The notes under the pieces were generated by a model, which saw nothing but the letters and a program-made list of their open reading frames with translations, did not search any database and was not told where the DNA came from. Shown here one piece after another: positions 1 through 8,073 of a stretch of DNA of 64,000 nt. Position 1 is the first letter of the stretch. Every line of letters starts with the position of its first letter. Position numbers and translations under genes: made by a program. Origin of the DNA: JBCBWG01 sp038523925 (lineage in GTDB: Bacteria; Pseudomonadota; Alphaproteobacteria; Rhizobiales; Hyphomicrobiaceae); the NCBI GenBank assembly GCA_038523925.1, contig JBCBIY010000006.1:123294-187293 (forward strand), read 5' to 3'.

Positions 1-104
1 GGTGCGCCGTCGATCTCGCTCAGGAGTTTGTTGGCCGCACCAAACCGGCGAGATGCGCCGGCGGCCAGCAAAATTCCGGCAATCCTGACAGGGGCTGAGG
101 TCAT
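1..104 (-). CDS. MocA-like molybdenum cofactor cytidylyltransferase, N-terminal fragment
   Basis: Only the first 34 codons lie in the window; the gene runs off its left edge. The visible N-terminus contains ILLAAGASRRFGAANKLL, the nucleotide-binding signature of MobA/MocA-type nucleotidyltransferases (LAAGxSxRFGxxNKLL). Family members transfer CMP or GMP to molybdopterin, and the MocA branch serves xanthine-oxidase-family enzymes. It lies on the same strand as, and downstream of, an XdhC-type gene; XdhC and MocA often co-occur because both act in maturation of these enzymes. That supports MocA over MobA, but the specificity-determining part is not visible. Confidence 0.75.
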   Translation of the reverse strand, partial: MTSAPVRIAGILLAAGASRRFGAANKLLSEIDGA

Positions 105-150
105 CGGCCAAGCGTGACCGGCGAAGAGCTGTTGCGCAACCGGTTCGCCG

Positions 151-969
151 TTAGCAGCTATTCGTGTAGCGCTGCTCTTCCAGGTACGGTTCGATGTTGC
201 GCGGGAGCTCCACGCTGAACCAGCCAAAGTCTTTGCGGCTGAAATAGCCGTGCTGCGTTAGGTCTGCGAGCGCGGCTGCGACGCCAGGGTGGGGATCGCT
301 CCAGTGGATCGGCTTGATTTCGCCATTGCCGCCGGCTTCGCGGACATAGGCGAGATACGGTGCCTTGAGCGGACTGCGATGCGGAAGCAGGGCGTCGAGG
401 TAGGCTGAGCGCATGGTCTTGAACGCGCGGCGGGCTTCGAAGTAGCCGCGCAGAGAGGTTGCGAGCTGGGCGCGTTTGTCCCTGCTGCAAAGCTGCTTGC
501 GGTCGCGCGCCATGCTGCAGGCGAGAAACCCGCCCGCATCGACGATGTTGAGCAGCAGCGATGGCCTGACATAGGCGCCCGTGCGGACGGCGTCTCGCAG
601 ACCGCTCGTAATGATGTTGAGCGACTGGCCGGCGCCGCACATCTGCAGCGTCTTGCGATCCGATTGCTGAAGCTTGCCGGCCCGCGTCGGCAGGTCGAGC
701 AGGATGCGCGCGTAAAGGCCGCTCTCCGCGCGCCGGGTCTCATCCTCGAGGAAGGCTGTGACGATAGGTGCGGGGCTAAGCGCGGCGATCGCCAAGTATC
801 CGCCGGTCACCATCAGCATGAGCGCGGCGACAGCGGCCACGTAGAACGTCGTCTTCGATCGCGCCTGCTTGCGCCGGTTTGCGGCGCGCACGCGCGCGGC
901 ATGGGCGGCACCCGCTGTTTGGCCCGCAGTGGCTGCCGTATTTGGGCGGCTCGCTCGTTGCTGTGACAT
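151..969 (-). CDS. Membrane-anchored protein of unknown function
   Basis: A 272-residue protein I do not recognise. The first ~40 residues are rich in Ala, Arg and Gln, followed by one clear transmembrane segment (about residues 40-65), so it looks like a type II protein with most of its mass outside the membrane. The outer part contains several cysteines (around MCGAGQS, LACSM, QLCSR and the C-terminal NSC) that could form disulfides. The ATG is preferred over a TTG two codons upstream because a GGAGGG Shine-Dalgarno sits about 10 nt before the ATG. It lies between the XdhC-type and MocA-type genes on the same strand, with gaps of about 45 and 150 bp. Confidence 0.7.
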   Translation of the reverse strand: MSQQRASRPNTAATAGQTAGAAHAARVRAANRRKQARSKTTFYVAAVAALMLMVTGGYLAIAALSPAPIVTAFLEDETRRAESGLYARILLDLPTRAGKLQQSDRKTLQMCGAGQSLNIITSGLRDAVRTGAYVRPSLLLNIVDAGGFLACSMARDRKQLCSRDKRAQLATSLRGYFEARRAFKTMRSAYLDALLPHRSPLKAPYLAYVREAGGNGEIKPIHWSDPHPGVAAALADLTQHGYFSRKDFGWFSVELPRNIEPYLEEQRYTNSC

Positions 970-1118
970 CGACAACGGCCCTCCCCTAAGCTGACTGCCG
1001 CGTGCGGAGCGGTGACCACCGCCCGCTCGTGCGAACGCTTAAAGGTAGCCGAACGGCGTCAGCAGACCGTTAAGGCTCTGCCATCAACTGCGTGCAAATC
1101 GCCGGAAAATCGGGGTTT

Positions 1119-2159
1119 TTAGTCTGTCTTCTGAGCGAGCTTGGGCCCGCGGACGGCGAGGATGACTTCAGCGAGGATCGCGGTCGCGATCTCAGCCGGC
1201 GTCTGCGCCCCGATGTCGAGCCCGATCGGGCATTTGATGCGGGCAAGCTCATCGGCTGAGAAGCCCGCCTCGGTGAGACGCCCGATGCGCTTCTCGTGGT
1301 TTCGCTTCGAGCCAAGTGCGCCGATGTAGAGGCAGTCTGAGCGCAGTCCGACCTTGAGCGCTTCATCGTCGATGTGGCTTACGTGCGCGACCACGACGAG
1401 GGCCGTGTAGGGGTCAAGGCCGATCGCGGGCAGCGCGTCCTGGGGCCACTCGGCCTGAAGGTCGACGCCTGGGAAGCGGCTCGCGCTGGCAAACGCGGTG
1501 CGCGGGTCGATGACAACGACCTCGTAGGCAGCAAGCCGCGCCATCTCGCAGAAGAGCTGCGCGATGTGCGTTGCGCCGATGACGACGGCGCGTGCGGGCG
1601 GCAGCACTGCCTGCCGGAAAACGCGGGTGTCGCCCTCCGTGACCAGGCTGCTTTTCCCCGAGCGGAAACGTCCCAGAACATCGCTATCCAGGCCCGGATC
1701 GCCCGGTGTCTGCAGCGTCTTTGCGCCGCTCTCCAGATTGGTCGAGATGACCAGGCCGTTGCGGCTGTCGAGGGCGGCCCGTGCCTTTTGCACGATCGGC
1801 AAACCGTCTTGGGTCCTCATCGGCTCGATGTAAACGCTGATCTCGCCGCCACACGGCAGGCCGGCGCCCCATGCCGTCTCATCGCTGACGCCGAACGCCA
1901 GCGTTTCGGGCTTGCCGCTCGCCGCCACATCCTCGGCAGCCGCGATGACCTCGCCCTCGACGCATCCGCCGGACACCGAACCCTGGAAGTCGCCGTCGCC
2001 CGAAATGACCATTTGCCCGCCAACCGGAACCGGCGCGGAGCCCCAGGTCCCGATCACCGTCGCCATGACGATCTGGCCGTCGCGCTCGAGCCAACGGCCC
2101 GCCGCGTCAAAGGCGCTGCGCATGGCGCGCTGGTCTGTTCCTTTGCCCGGGTCGCTCAT
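1119..2159 (-). CDS. XdhC/CoxI family molybdenum-hydroxylase maturation protein
   Basis: A 346-residue protein with both XdhC domains. The N-terminal part has GSVSGGCVEG (about residues 60-69) and GLPCGGEI (about 100-107), typical of the XdhC_CoxI domain. The C-terminal part starts with a Rossmann-like VVIGATHIAQ and contains YIGALGSKRNHEKR and PIGLDIGAQTPAEIA. Family members bind molybdenum cofactor and help install the sulfurated form into xanthine dehydrogenase-type enzymes. The reading frame is open 43 codons further upstream, but that stretch has no family similarity, so the ATG giving MSDPGKG is chosen. A molybdenum hydroxylase operon lies about 31 kb away in this window, and a MocA-like gene lies downstream, so a role in its maturation is plausible but not shown. 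Confidence 0.88.
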   Translation of the reverse strand: MSDPGKGTDQRAMRSAFDAAGRWLERDGQIVMATVIGTWGSAPVPVGGQMVISGDGDFQGSVSGGCVEGEVIAAAEDVAASGKPETLAFGVSDETAWGAGLPCGGEISVYIEPMRTQDGLPIVQKARAALDSRNGLVISTNLESGAKTLQTPGDPGLDSDVLGRFRSGKSSLVTEGDTRVFRQAVLPPARAVVIGATHIAQLFCEMARLAAYEVVVIDPRTAFASASRFPGVDLQAEWPQDALPAIGLDPYTALVVVAHVSHIDDEALKVGLRSDCLYIGALGSKRNHEKRIGRLTEAGFSADELARIKCPIGLDIGAQTPAEIATAILAEVILAVRGPKLAQKTD

Positions 2160-2287
2160 GGGCTGTGTCCAATGTTGAGGCTGTCGGTAAGGCCGCGCGT
2201 CTGATCGCGGACGCGGAAGCATGCCCCGGAAGCAGCGCAACGCCAAGCGGACCCCGCTCCGGCCGCGGACCTTGCCCAGCGGCGGCA

Positions 2288-2312
2288 TAAATCTTACATA
2301 AAATTAGATTTA
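2288..2312. promoter_or_regulatory. AT-rich inverted repeat in a divergent intergenic region
   Basis: TAAATCT (2288-2294) and its exact complement AGATTTA (2306-2312) flank an 11-base AT-rich spacer. The element sits near the middle of the 300-bp gap between the XdhC-type gene (minus) and the thermonuclease-type gene (plus), and is the only strongly AT-rich stretch there. Its shape suits a dimeric regulator or an AT-rich promoter. No specific regulator is assigned, and the rest of the gap shows no gene. Confidence 0.35.
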
Positions 2313-2459
2313 GGGCGGGCAGTGTTGTGAGGACACGCGGTGACGCCGTGATTCTCATCTGTAAGTCAATCGGTTGTGTCCGTTCCTCAACACAAGAAAT
2401 CCGTGGAATGGCCGCATCGCGGGGCCGTTCTCGCCGCGTGAATCACCGAGTTTGTTGGA

Positions 2460-3212
2460 ATGAGCAAGTATCTTGTCTTGATAGCCGCTTGCGCCGGAGC
2501 CGTGGCGCTTGCCACGATCGCACTGCAGGTCGAACCGGCCGTCAGCGCTGGCGGTCAATCGATGGGTCGCGAGGGCAACGCGCAATCGCTTGATGATCCG
2601 CGAGACCTCCGCGTCACCGGCAAAGCCCGGATCATCGATGGCGACGGCATTGACATCGGTGGTGAGGTCATTCGGCTCGCGGGGATCGACGCGCCAGAGC
2701 GTGGTCAAGTCTGTGGCAATGCGGCGACCGGATACCGGTATGCGGGACGTGAAGCCAGCAACGTGCTCAAGCGTCTGATTGGCGGGCGCCGCGTCGTGTG
2801 CACGGGCCGCAAGCGCGATCGCCATGGCCGGCTGATCGGCACCTGCCGGGTCGGGTCGACTGAGATCAACGCCGCACTCGTTCGACAGGGCCAAGCCTGG
2901 GCGTACCGTAAATACAGCCGCCGCTACATCCTGCAGGAAGCCTCTGCCAGGCGCGCACAACTCGGCATCTGGTCGGTCGCCTGCAAACCGGCTTGGGAGT
3001 TTCGCCGGGACAAGAAGATTGTCGCTCAGATGGCGCCGGATGGCCGCTGCCCGATCAAAGGCAACATCGCGCGCACGGGCGAGCGCATTTACCACGTGCC
3101 GAACTCGCGTTTCTATGCCGTCACGAGCATTGCGGTGAAGAAGGGTGAGCGGTGGTTCTGCACCGAAGATGAGGCGGTTGCCGCGGGCTGGCGTGCGGCG
3201 CGGGCGCGATAG
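2460..3212 (+). CDS. Thermonuclease (SNase) family protein, exported
   Basis: A 250-residue protein starting with a signal peptide or anchor (about residues 1-30). A staphylococcal nuclease-like domain covers about 57-150: RIIDGDGIDIGG, then RLAGIDAPE, which supplies the conserved Arg and Glu of the active site, then DRHGRLIG, which supplies the second conserved Arg. The C-terminal ~80 residues (CPIKGNI, YHVPNSRFYAVT, WFCTEDEA) form a small Cys-containing module common after SNase domains in Rhizobiales. Family enzymes cleave DNA and RNA with Ca2+; the export signal suggests action in the envelope. The AUG lies behind only a weak ribosome-binding site. Confidence 0.85.
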   Translation: MSKYLVLIAACAGAVALATIALQVEPAVSAGGQSMGREGNAQSLDDPRDLRVTGKARIIDGDGIDIGGEVIRLAGIDAPERGQVCGNAATGYRYAGREASNVLKRLIGGRRVVCTGRKRDRHGRLIGTCRVGSTEINAALVRQGQAWAYRKYSRRYILQEASARRAQLGIWSVACKPAWEFRRDKKIVAQMAPDGRCPIKGNIARTGERIYHVPNSRFYAVTSIAVKKGERWFCTEDEAVAAGWRAARAR

Positions 3213-3329
3213 GCAAGCAGGATTTGCAGGCCAGCTCCGCGGGCAGCCGGCCGGGCGTTGTCTGGTCACTGGCGCGTTGGCCGCCTAGTCTCGGCGCATG
3301 GACCTCGCCAAGCGCAAACACCTGCACGG

Positions 3330-4613
3330 ATGACGTCGAAGGTGCACCAAGAGGTGGCCGCTGGCGAAGCGGTCCCTCAAACGGAAGCGCGCTGGCTGCT
3401 CGCCGTGTTGATCGGGCTTGCGTTCACGTTCAACACCGTGGGCCGCGGCATACCGGAGACATTTGCTGTCTTTCTTCTGCCGGTTGAGCAGGCGTTCGGC
3501 GCGACCCGGTCCGACACGACACTCACCTACTCGATCTTTATGGCCGTCACCGGCATTGCAGCCCCCATCGCGGGTCAGCTTGTCGACAGGTTTGGGGCGC
3601 GCACGACGTATGGCGCGGGTCTGACGCTGCTTGGCGGCGGCTATATGCTTGCCGGCAACGCGGCATCGCTCAGCGTCTATTACGTCGGCGCCGGCTGTAT
3701 GGCGGGCCTCGGTGCCGCATGTCTCGGCATGGTCGTCGGCACGAGCCTGATGAGCCGCTGGTTCAGCCGCCGGGTCGGTGCCGCGATGGCCGTGCCGTAT
3801 GCCGCCATCGGCTTCGGCGCGCTGGTGATGCCGCCCTTTGCGCACTACCTCATGAGCATCTCCGACTGGCGGATAGCGCATATGGTGCTTGGCGCCATCG
3901 CGCTTTGTTTCCTGCCACTCATCTTCCTGTTGCCGCTCGCCCGGCTGACGCGCGGGTCAGACGCGTGGCGGGCAACGCGGCAGCAGTCTGTCGCGCGCGG
4001 CGAAGAACTTTGGTCCGTGCGGCGGGCGCTTGCGACGCCGGCCTTCTGGTCGCTGTTTGCGGTCTACTTCTGGACAGCGGTCGCCGCGTATTCGGTGCTG
4101 CCGCATTCGGTTGCCTACCTGGTCGAGCAGGGGTTCGACGAGGCCTTCGCGGCCTACGCGTTCGGGTTCACCGGCGCACTCTCGACCGTCGGTATCATTG
4201 CCATGGGCCTCGTCTCTGACCGCGTCGGGCGGCTTTGGTCGGTGCTCGGCTCCTACCTCATCACCGCGGCCGGGATCGCCGCGCTCATCGCAATCATGTG
4301 GCAGCCGGCCGTCGCCCTTATCGTCGTGTTTGTCGTGGCCTTCGGCGGCATGCAGGGCGTGCGCGGCCCGGTGATCGCAGCGCTCGTCGCAATCCTCTAT
4401 CGCGGCGGCGCGGTCGGCTCGATCTTTGGCACGCTGTCGCTTGCGCTCGGGAGCGGCGCCGCACTTGGCTCGTGGGCCTCAGGTGCCTTGCACGACGCAA
4501 CGGGCGACTACCTCGCATCATTTGCGCTGGCGATCGGCGCATGCGTGCTCGGCGCGGTCAGCTATGCGGGTTCAGGCAGTCTCAGGCGCGAGCGGCTCGG
4601 AGTGCCGGCATGA
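3330..4613 (+). CDS. MFS transporter
   Basis: A 427-residue major facilitator superfamily protein with about 12 hydrophobic segments. The loop between segments 2 and 3 contains GQLVDRFGARTTYGAG, the family A motif (G-x-x-x-D-R-x-G-R). The pattern (an N-terminal YSIFMAVTG stretch and MSRWFSRRVGAAMA between segments 4 and 5) resembles monocarboxylate/oxalate-formate type members. The substrate cannot be read from sequence. An ATG 24 codons upstream is open in frame, but the extension is Arg-rich and unlike the family. The stop overlaps the start of the next transporter (ATGA), so the two are translationally coupled. Confidence 0.85.
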   Translation: MTSKVHQEVAAGEAVPQTEARWLLAVLIGLAFTFNTVGRGIPETFAVFLLPVEQAFGATRSDTTLTYSIFMAVTGIAAPIAGQLVDRFGARTTYGAGLTLLGGGYMLAGNAASLSVYYVGAGCMAGLGAACLGMVVGTSLMSRWFSRRVGAAMAVPYAAIGFGALVMPPFAHYLMSISDWRIAHMVLGAIALCFLPLIFLLPLARLTRGSDAWRATRQQSVARGEELWSVRRALATPAFWSLFAVYFWTAVAAYSVLPHSVAYLVEQGFDEAFAAYAFGFTGALSTVGIIAMGLVSDRVGRLWSVLGSYLITAAGIAALIAIMWQPAVALIVVFVVAFGGMQGVRGPVIAALVAILYRGGAVGSIFGTLSLALGSGAALGSWASGALHDATGDYLASFALAIGACVLGAVSYAGSGSLRRERLGVPA

Positions 4614-5893
4614 CCGATATGGCGGCCGGCGATCCGGCGGGCAGCAAGTGGACGATGGGGATGTCGCGTACGGCGTTCGCCCACTTCCTGTTTCTCAACA
4701 TCGGGCACTTTCTTGACCACTACCTGATGCTGATCTTCGCCACCGTCGCTGCGCTTGTGCTGACGACCGAGTGGGGCCTCACGTACGCCGACCTCATTCA
4801 CTACGCGACGCCGGGGTTCGTTGCCTTCGGGCTGTTCTCGCTGCCGGCCGGTTGGATTGCGGACCGCTGGACACGCGAAGGCATGATCGGCGTCTTCTTT
4901 ATCGGGATCGGGCTCGCGTCATTCGCGACGGGGTTCGCGACGACACCGCTGCAAATCGGGCTCGGGCTATTCGTCGTCGGCGTTCTCGCGGCGATCTATC
5001 ACCCGGTTGGCCTGGCGCTAATTGCGAAGGATCAGCCCGCCATGGGTCTTGCCCTCGCGGTCAATGGTGTGTGGGGCAACCTCGGCGTTGGCATTGCGGC
5101 GCTGGCGACCGGATACCTGATCGACTATGCGGGCTGGCGCGCCGCGTTCTGGGTGCCGGGCGCCTTGTCGGCTGCCATCGGTATCGCCTACTTCGTGATG
5201 TTCCATGAACGGATCTGGGCAGGCCCGCCCGACGACGGCGCGGACCAGCGTGCACCGCAAACGGCGGGGCCACACGTGCGCCCTGTTGGCGAGCCCCGCT
5301 TCAGTGCCGTCGCGGTCCGCCTCACCATCATCATCCTGCTGCTCACCGCGATCGGCAGTATCATCTTCCAGGCGACGACGTTTGCTCTGCCAAAAGTATT
5401 CGAGGAGCGGATCGGCGAGATCGCCAGTTCTGCAACCGCCATTGGCTGGGTCGCGTTCTGCGTCTTCGCGATCGCATCGCTTGCGCAGGTCGTCGTGGGC
5501 TTGGCGCTCGATCGTGTTGGGCCGCGGCGGGTGTTTCTCGTCCTCTCCGTCATTCAGCTCAGTGCATTCCTCGTCATGCCCGGCTCGGCGAATTGGATGG
5601 CGATCGCGGCCGCCCTCGTTTTCATGGTGGCAACGTTCGGCCAGATCCCGATCTGCGACTACATGATCGGCCGGCTCGCAGCGCCCAAACGGCGCGCGCA
5701 GATTTACGGTGCCCGCTTCGCGGTCGTGTTCATCGTGCTGGCCGCGACGTTGCCGCTCGTCTCATGGATGCACGCGAACTTCGGCTTTGACGTCATGTTT
5801 TACGCGCTGGGCGTGGCTGCGGTGATGCTGCTCGCGACCGCCGCGCTGCTGCCGGCGAAGCTCCCGAACCCGTCGGAACTGGCCAAGGCCTAG
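4610..5893 (+). CDS. MFS transporter, fosmidomycin-resistance-like
   Basis: A 427-residue, 12-segment MFS protein. The early HFLDHYLMLIFATV, then AGWIADRWTREG and AIYHPVGLALI, resemble the Fsr (fosmidomycin resistance) branch, where a YHP-[EV]-G motif is typical. It probably exports or imports a small organic molecule, substrate unknown. It begins inside the stop codon of the preceding MFS gene. Its TAG stop shares the palindrome CTAG with the stop of the convergent hydrolase gene, so the two converging genes end on the same four bases. Confidence 0.85.
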   Translation: MTDMAAGDPAGSKWTMGMSRTAFAHFLFLNIGHFLDHYLMLIFATVAALVLTTEWGLTYADLIHYATPGFVAFGLFSLPAGWIADRWTREGMIGVFFIGIGLASFATGFATTPLQIGLGLFVVGVLAAIYHPVGLALIAKDQPAMGLALAVNGVWGNLGVGIAALATGYLIDYAGWRAAFWVPGALSAAIGIAYFVMFHERIWAGPPDDGADQRAPQTAGPHVRPVGEPRFSAVAVRLTIIILLLTAIGSIIFQATTFALPKVFEERIGEIASSATAIGWVAFCVFAIASLAQVVVGLALDRVGPRRVFLVLSVIQLSAFLVMPGSANWMAIAAALVFMVATFGQIPICDYMIGRLAAPKRRAQIYGARFAVVFIVLAATLPLVSWMHANFGFDVMFYALGVAAVMLLATAALLPAKLPNPSELAKA

Positions 5894-6558
5894 GCGACGG
5901 CGCGCGCAGTTGCGAACGCTGCAATCGCGTCAGCGGCGGCCGCGATGTGGCCGTCGTGGGTGTGGCCGGAGCGGACGCGCGGCTTCAGGTCATGGTCGCC
6001 GTCGTCGAGCCAATGCAGCTTGATCGCGCCACTCAGCGTGTAACCGGCTGCGTCGTCGCGGGTGCCGAGCGGGTCGCGCGTGCCCTGCACGATCAGCGTC
6101 GGACACGTCAGATGTTCAAGGTGTGCCGTACGCAGCGATTGCGAATTGCCGGCCGGATGGAATGGATAGCCAAGACAGACAACGCCGGCGATGGCGCCAT
6201 CAGCAAACAGCGGATCAGCCACCAGCGTCGCGACCCGCCCGCCGAGTGACTTGCCTCCGATAAAGATGCGCCGGCCGGCGGCGAGCGAATACTGCAGCTC
6301 CAGGAGCGCGGCGCGCATCTCGTCTTCAAGGACGCGGACCGGCGGCGGCGGGCGCCGCTTACCGTCTGCCTCGCGTTGCGCCATGTAGCCAAACGCGAAA
6401 CGCGCGACGCCGATCTCGCGCGCTGCAAGCGCCGTCGCGACCTGCTCCATGAACCAGGACGTCGGCGGCGCACCGGCACCGTGCGCCAACAGGATGACCG
6501 GCGCCGTGTCGTCGCCGAGATGGTTGGTGAGGAGCTGGACCATGAGATAATTTGACAC
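5890..6558 (-). CDS. Alpha/beta hydrolase (KANL3/Tex30-like)
   Basis: A 222-residue cytoplasmic alpha/beta hydrolase. LLAHGAGAPP (about 23-32) forms the oxyanion region, GGKSLGG supplies the nucleophile Ser104, GTRDPLG supplies the acid (about residue 160) and DGDHDLKPR the catalytic His (about 189). This arrangement and the compact size match the KANL3/Tex30 group often annotated as dienelactone-hydrolase-like; the natural substrate is unknown. It is transcribed convergently with the two MFS genes and divergently from the SMR gene. Confidence 0.82.
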   Translation of the reverse strand: MSNYLMVQLLTNHLGDDTAPVILLAHGAGAPPTSWFMEQVATALAAREIGVARFAFGYMAQREADGKRRPPPPVRVLEDEMRAALLELQYSLAAGRRIFIGGKSLGGRVATLVADPLFADGAIAGVVCLGYPFHPAGNSQSLRTAHLEHLTCPTLIVQGTRDPLGTRDDAAGYTLSGAIKLHWLDDGDHDLKPRVRSGHTHDGHIAAAADAIAAFATARAVA

Positions 6559-6621
6559 GCATCGGAGCCTCCGAAAATCCGGTCGTGATGGCGGAGACGA
6601 ACCTGATGAGGCGAGGGCGCG

Positions 6622-6936
6622 ATGGCGTGGATCTTACTGGCGGTGACGGTGCTGTTCGAAGTCGCGGGCACAACGTTGATGAAGCTCTCGAACGGCTTGA
6701 CCGTGCTGTTGCCGTCCATCGGCGTCTTCGTCTGCTATTTCATTTCGCTCGGCATTCTGACGTTGGTGCTCAAATCGATCCCGCTGTCGGTCGCGTATGC
6801 AATTTGGTCAGGCGCCGGCACGGCTCTGACCGCGACGGTCGGCATCTACATCTTCGGCGAGGGGCTGACGGCGCTCAAAGCCTTCAGCCTGGCGCTTGTA
6901 ATCGCGGGGGTCGTCGGCCTCCAGCTCTCGGCCTAG
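6622..6936 (+). CDS. Small multidrug resistance (SMR) family transporter
   Basis: A 104-residue protein with four transmembrane helices, the standard SMR length. Glu13 in LFEVAGT is the membrane-embedded carboxylate used for proton-coupled export, and AYAIWSGAGTA in helix 3 is the family signature. Members export quaternary cations or guanidinium-type compounds; EmrE and SugE types cannot be separated here with certainty. It stands alone, divergent from the alpha/beta hydrolase. The 63-bp leader holds the 13-bp palindrome TCGGAGCCTCCGA (6562-6574) but no convincing riboswitch. Confidence 0.88.
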   Translation: MAWILLAVTVLFEVAGTTLMKLSNGLTVLLPSIGVFVCYFISLGILTLVLKSIPLSVAYAIWSGAGTALTATVGIYIFGEGLTALKAFSLALVIAGVVGLQLSA

Positions 6937-7079
6937 GCCCTGCGAAACTGTTGCGCCTGCCTCCCGCGGGAAAAGGTCGCGATCCCCGCATCGTGACGTC
7001 CCGTCAGCGTTCGGCGGCGTAATATTCGGGTTTAGAGCGCCGTTCCTGTACGAGCGCTGTTGCAAGGGAATTGAATATT

Positions 7080-7931
7080 ATGACGATTTTCGGCGGGATC
7101 GAGATCAGCGAGGCGGCTTTCCGCTTCAGCATGTTCGCGTTCGTGCTGATCACGATGGTGGCGCTCGAAGTGGCGCTGCCCAAGCGCGAGCTATCTGAAT
7201 CGAAGTCGCGCCGCTGGATCACGAACTTCGCCATCGTCGGCATTGATAGCCTCGCCGTCCGGCTGCTCGCGCGGCTGCCGGAGTTTTTCGGCGCCATCGC
7301 GACGCCGCTTGCAGCGGTTGGCGCGGCCATGGCGGCCGAGCACTATCAGATCGGATTGTTTCACTGGATCGCGCTGCCCGATGTCGTCGTGTTCGTTGCA
7401 ACGCTGCTGATCCTCGACTTCGCGATCTGGCTGCAGCACTACCTGTCGCACCATGTGCCCGTGCTGTGGCGGTTGCATCAGGTCCATCACGCCGATGCCG
7501 ACATCGATGTCTCGACAGCGGTCCGCTTCCACCCGGTCGAGATCCTGCTTTCGATGCTGTATAAGATCGTGTGGGTGGTGGCGCTCGGCGCGCCGGCCCT
7601 CGCGGTTGTCGTGTTCGAGGTCGTCCTGAACGGCTGCGCGATGTTCAATCACGCAAACATCAATCTGCCGCGCCCGCTCGACCGGCTGCTGCGGATGATC
7701 ATCGTGACGCCGGACATGCACCGCGTGCACCACTCCACGCTGCGGCGCGAGCACGACACCAACTTCGGCTTCAATCTGTCGGTCTGGGACCGCCTGTTCC
7801 GGACCTACACCGATCAGCCGGAAGGCGGGCATCACGGCATGCAGATCGGCCTGCCGGAATACCGCAGCGGCGAACCATCCGGCCTGTTGTGGAGTTTGTC
7901 AGTTCCATTCCGCGGGCCGGGCCGGAAGTAG
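7080..7931 (+). CDS. Fatty acid hydroxylase / sterol desaturase family membrane protein
   Basis: A 283-residue integral membrane protein carrying the three histidine boxes of the family: HYLSHH, LHQVHH and HRVHHS, which bind a di-iron centre that hydroxylates or desaturates lipid chains or sterols. Hydrophobic segments precede and separate the boxes. The ATG is chosen over an in-frame TTG three codons earlier because AAGGGA lies about 9 nt before the ATG and too close to the TTG. The bacterial substrate (sterol, hopanoid, carotenoid or fatty acid) cannot be told. A second family member lies about 1.3 kb downstream on the other strand. Confidence 0.85.
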   Translation: MTIFGGIEISEAAFRFSMFAFVLITMVALEVALPKRELSESKSRRWITNFAIVGIDSLAVRLLARLPEFFGAIATPLAAVGAAMAAEHYQIGLFHWIALPDVVVFVATLLILDFAIWLQHYLSHHVPVLWRLHQVHHADADIDVSTAVRFHPVEILLSMLYKIVWVVALGAPALAVVVFEVVLNGCAMFNHANINLPRPLDRLLRMIIVTPDMHRVHHSTLRREHDTNFGFNLSVWDRLFRTYTDQPEGGHHGMQIGLPEYRSGEPSGLLWSLSVPFRGPGRK

Positions 7932-8073
7932 GTGTGGCCTAGAAGCGCGCGTGACAGCGCGGCGGGCTTATCTCCGAAATGGGCACATTCACTCCGCAAT
8001 TCACATTCACTCAGGTCTTCGGTAAGCGCACTGGCAATGATCCGGAACGACCCGCGCGCGGCGAGGAGGCTCT

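Noticed and set aside
6559..6621. Guanidine riboswitch upstream of the SMR pump
   Set aside because: The leader is short and has one 13-bp palindrome but no paired ACGR-loop hairpins as expected for mini-ykkC.
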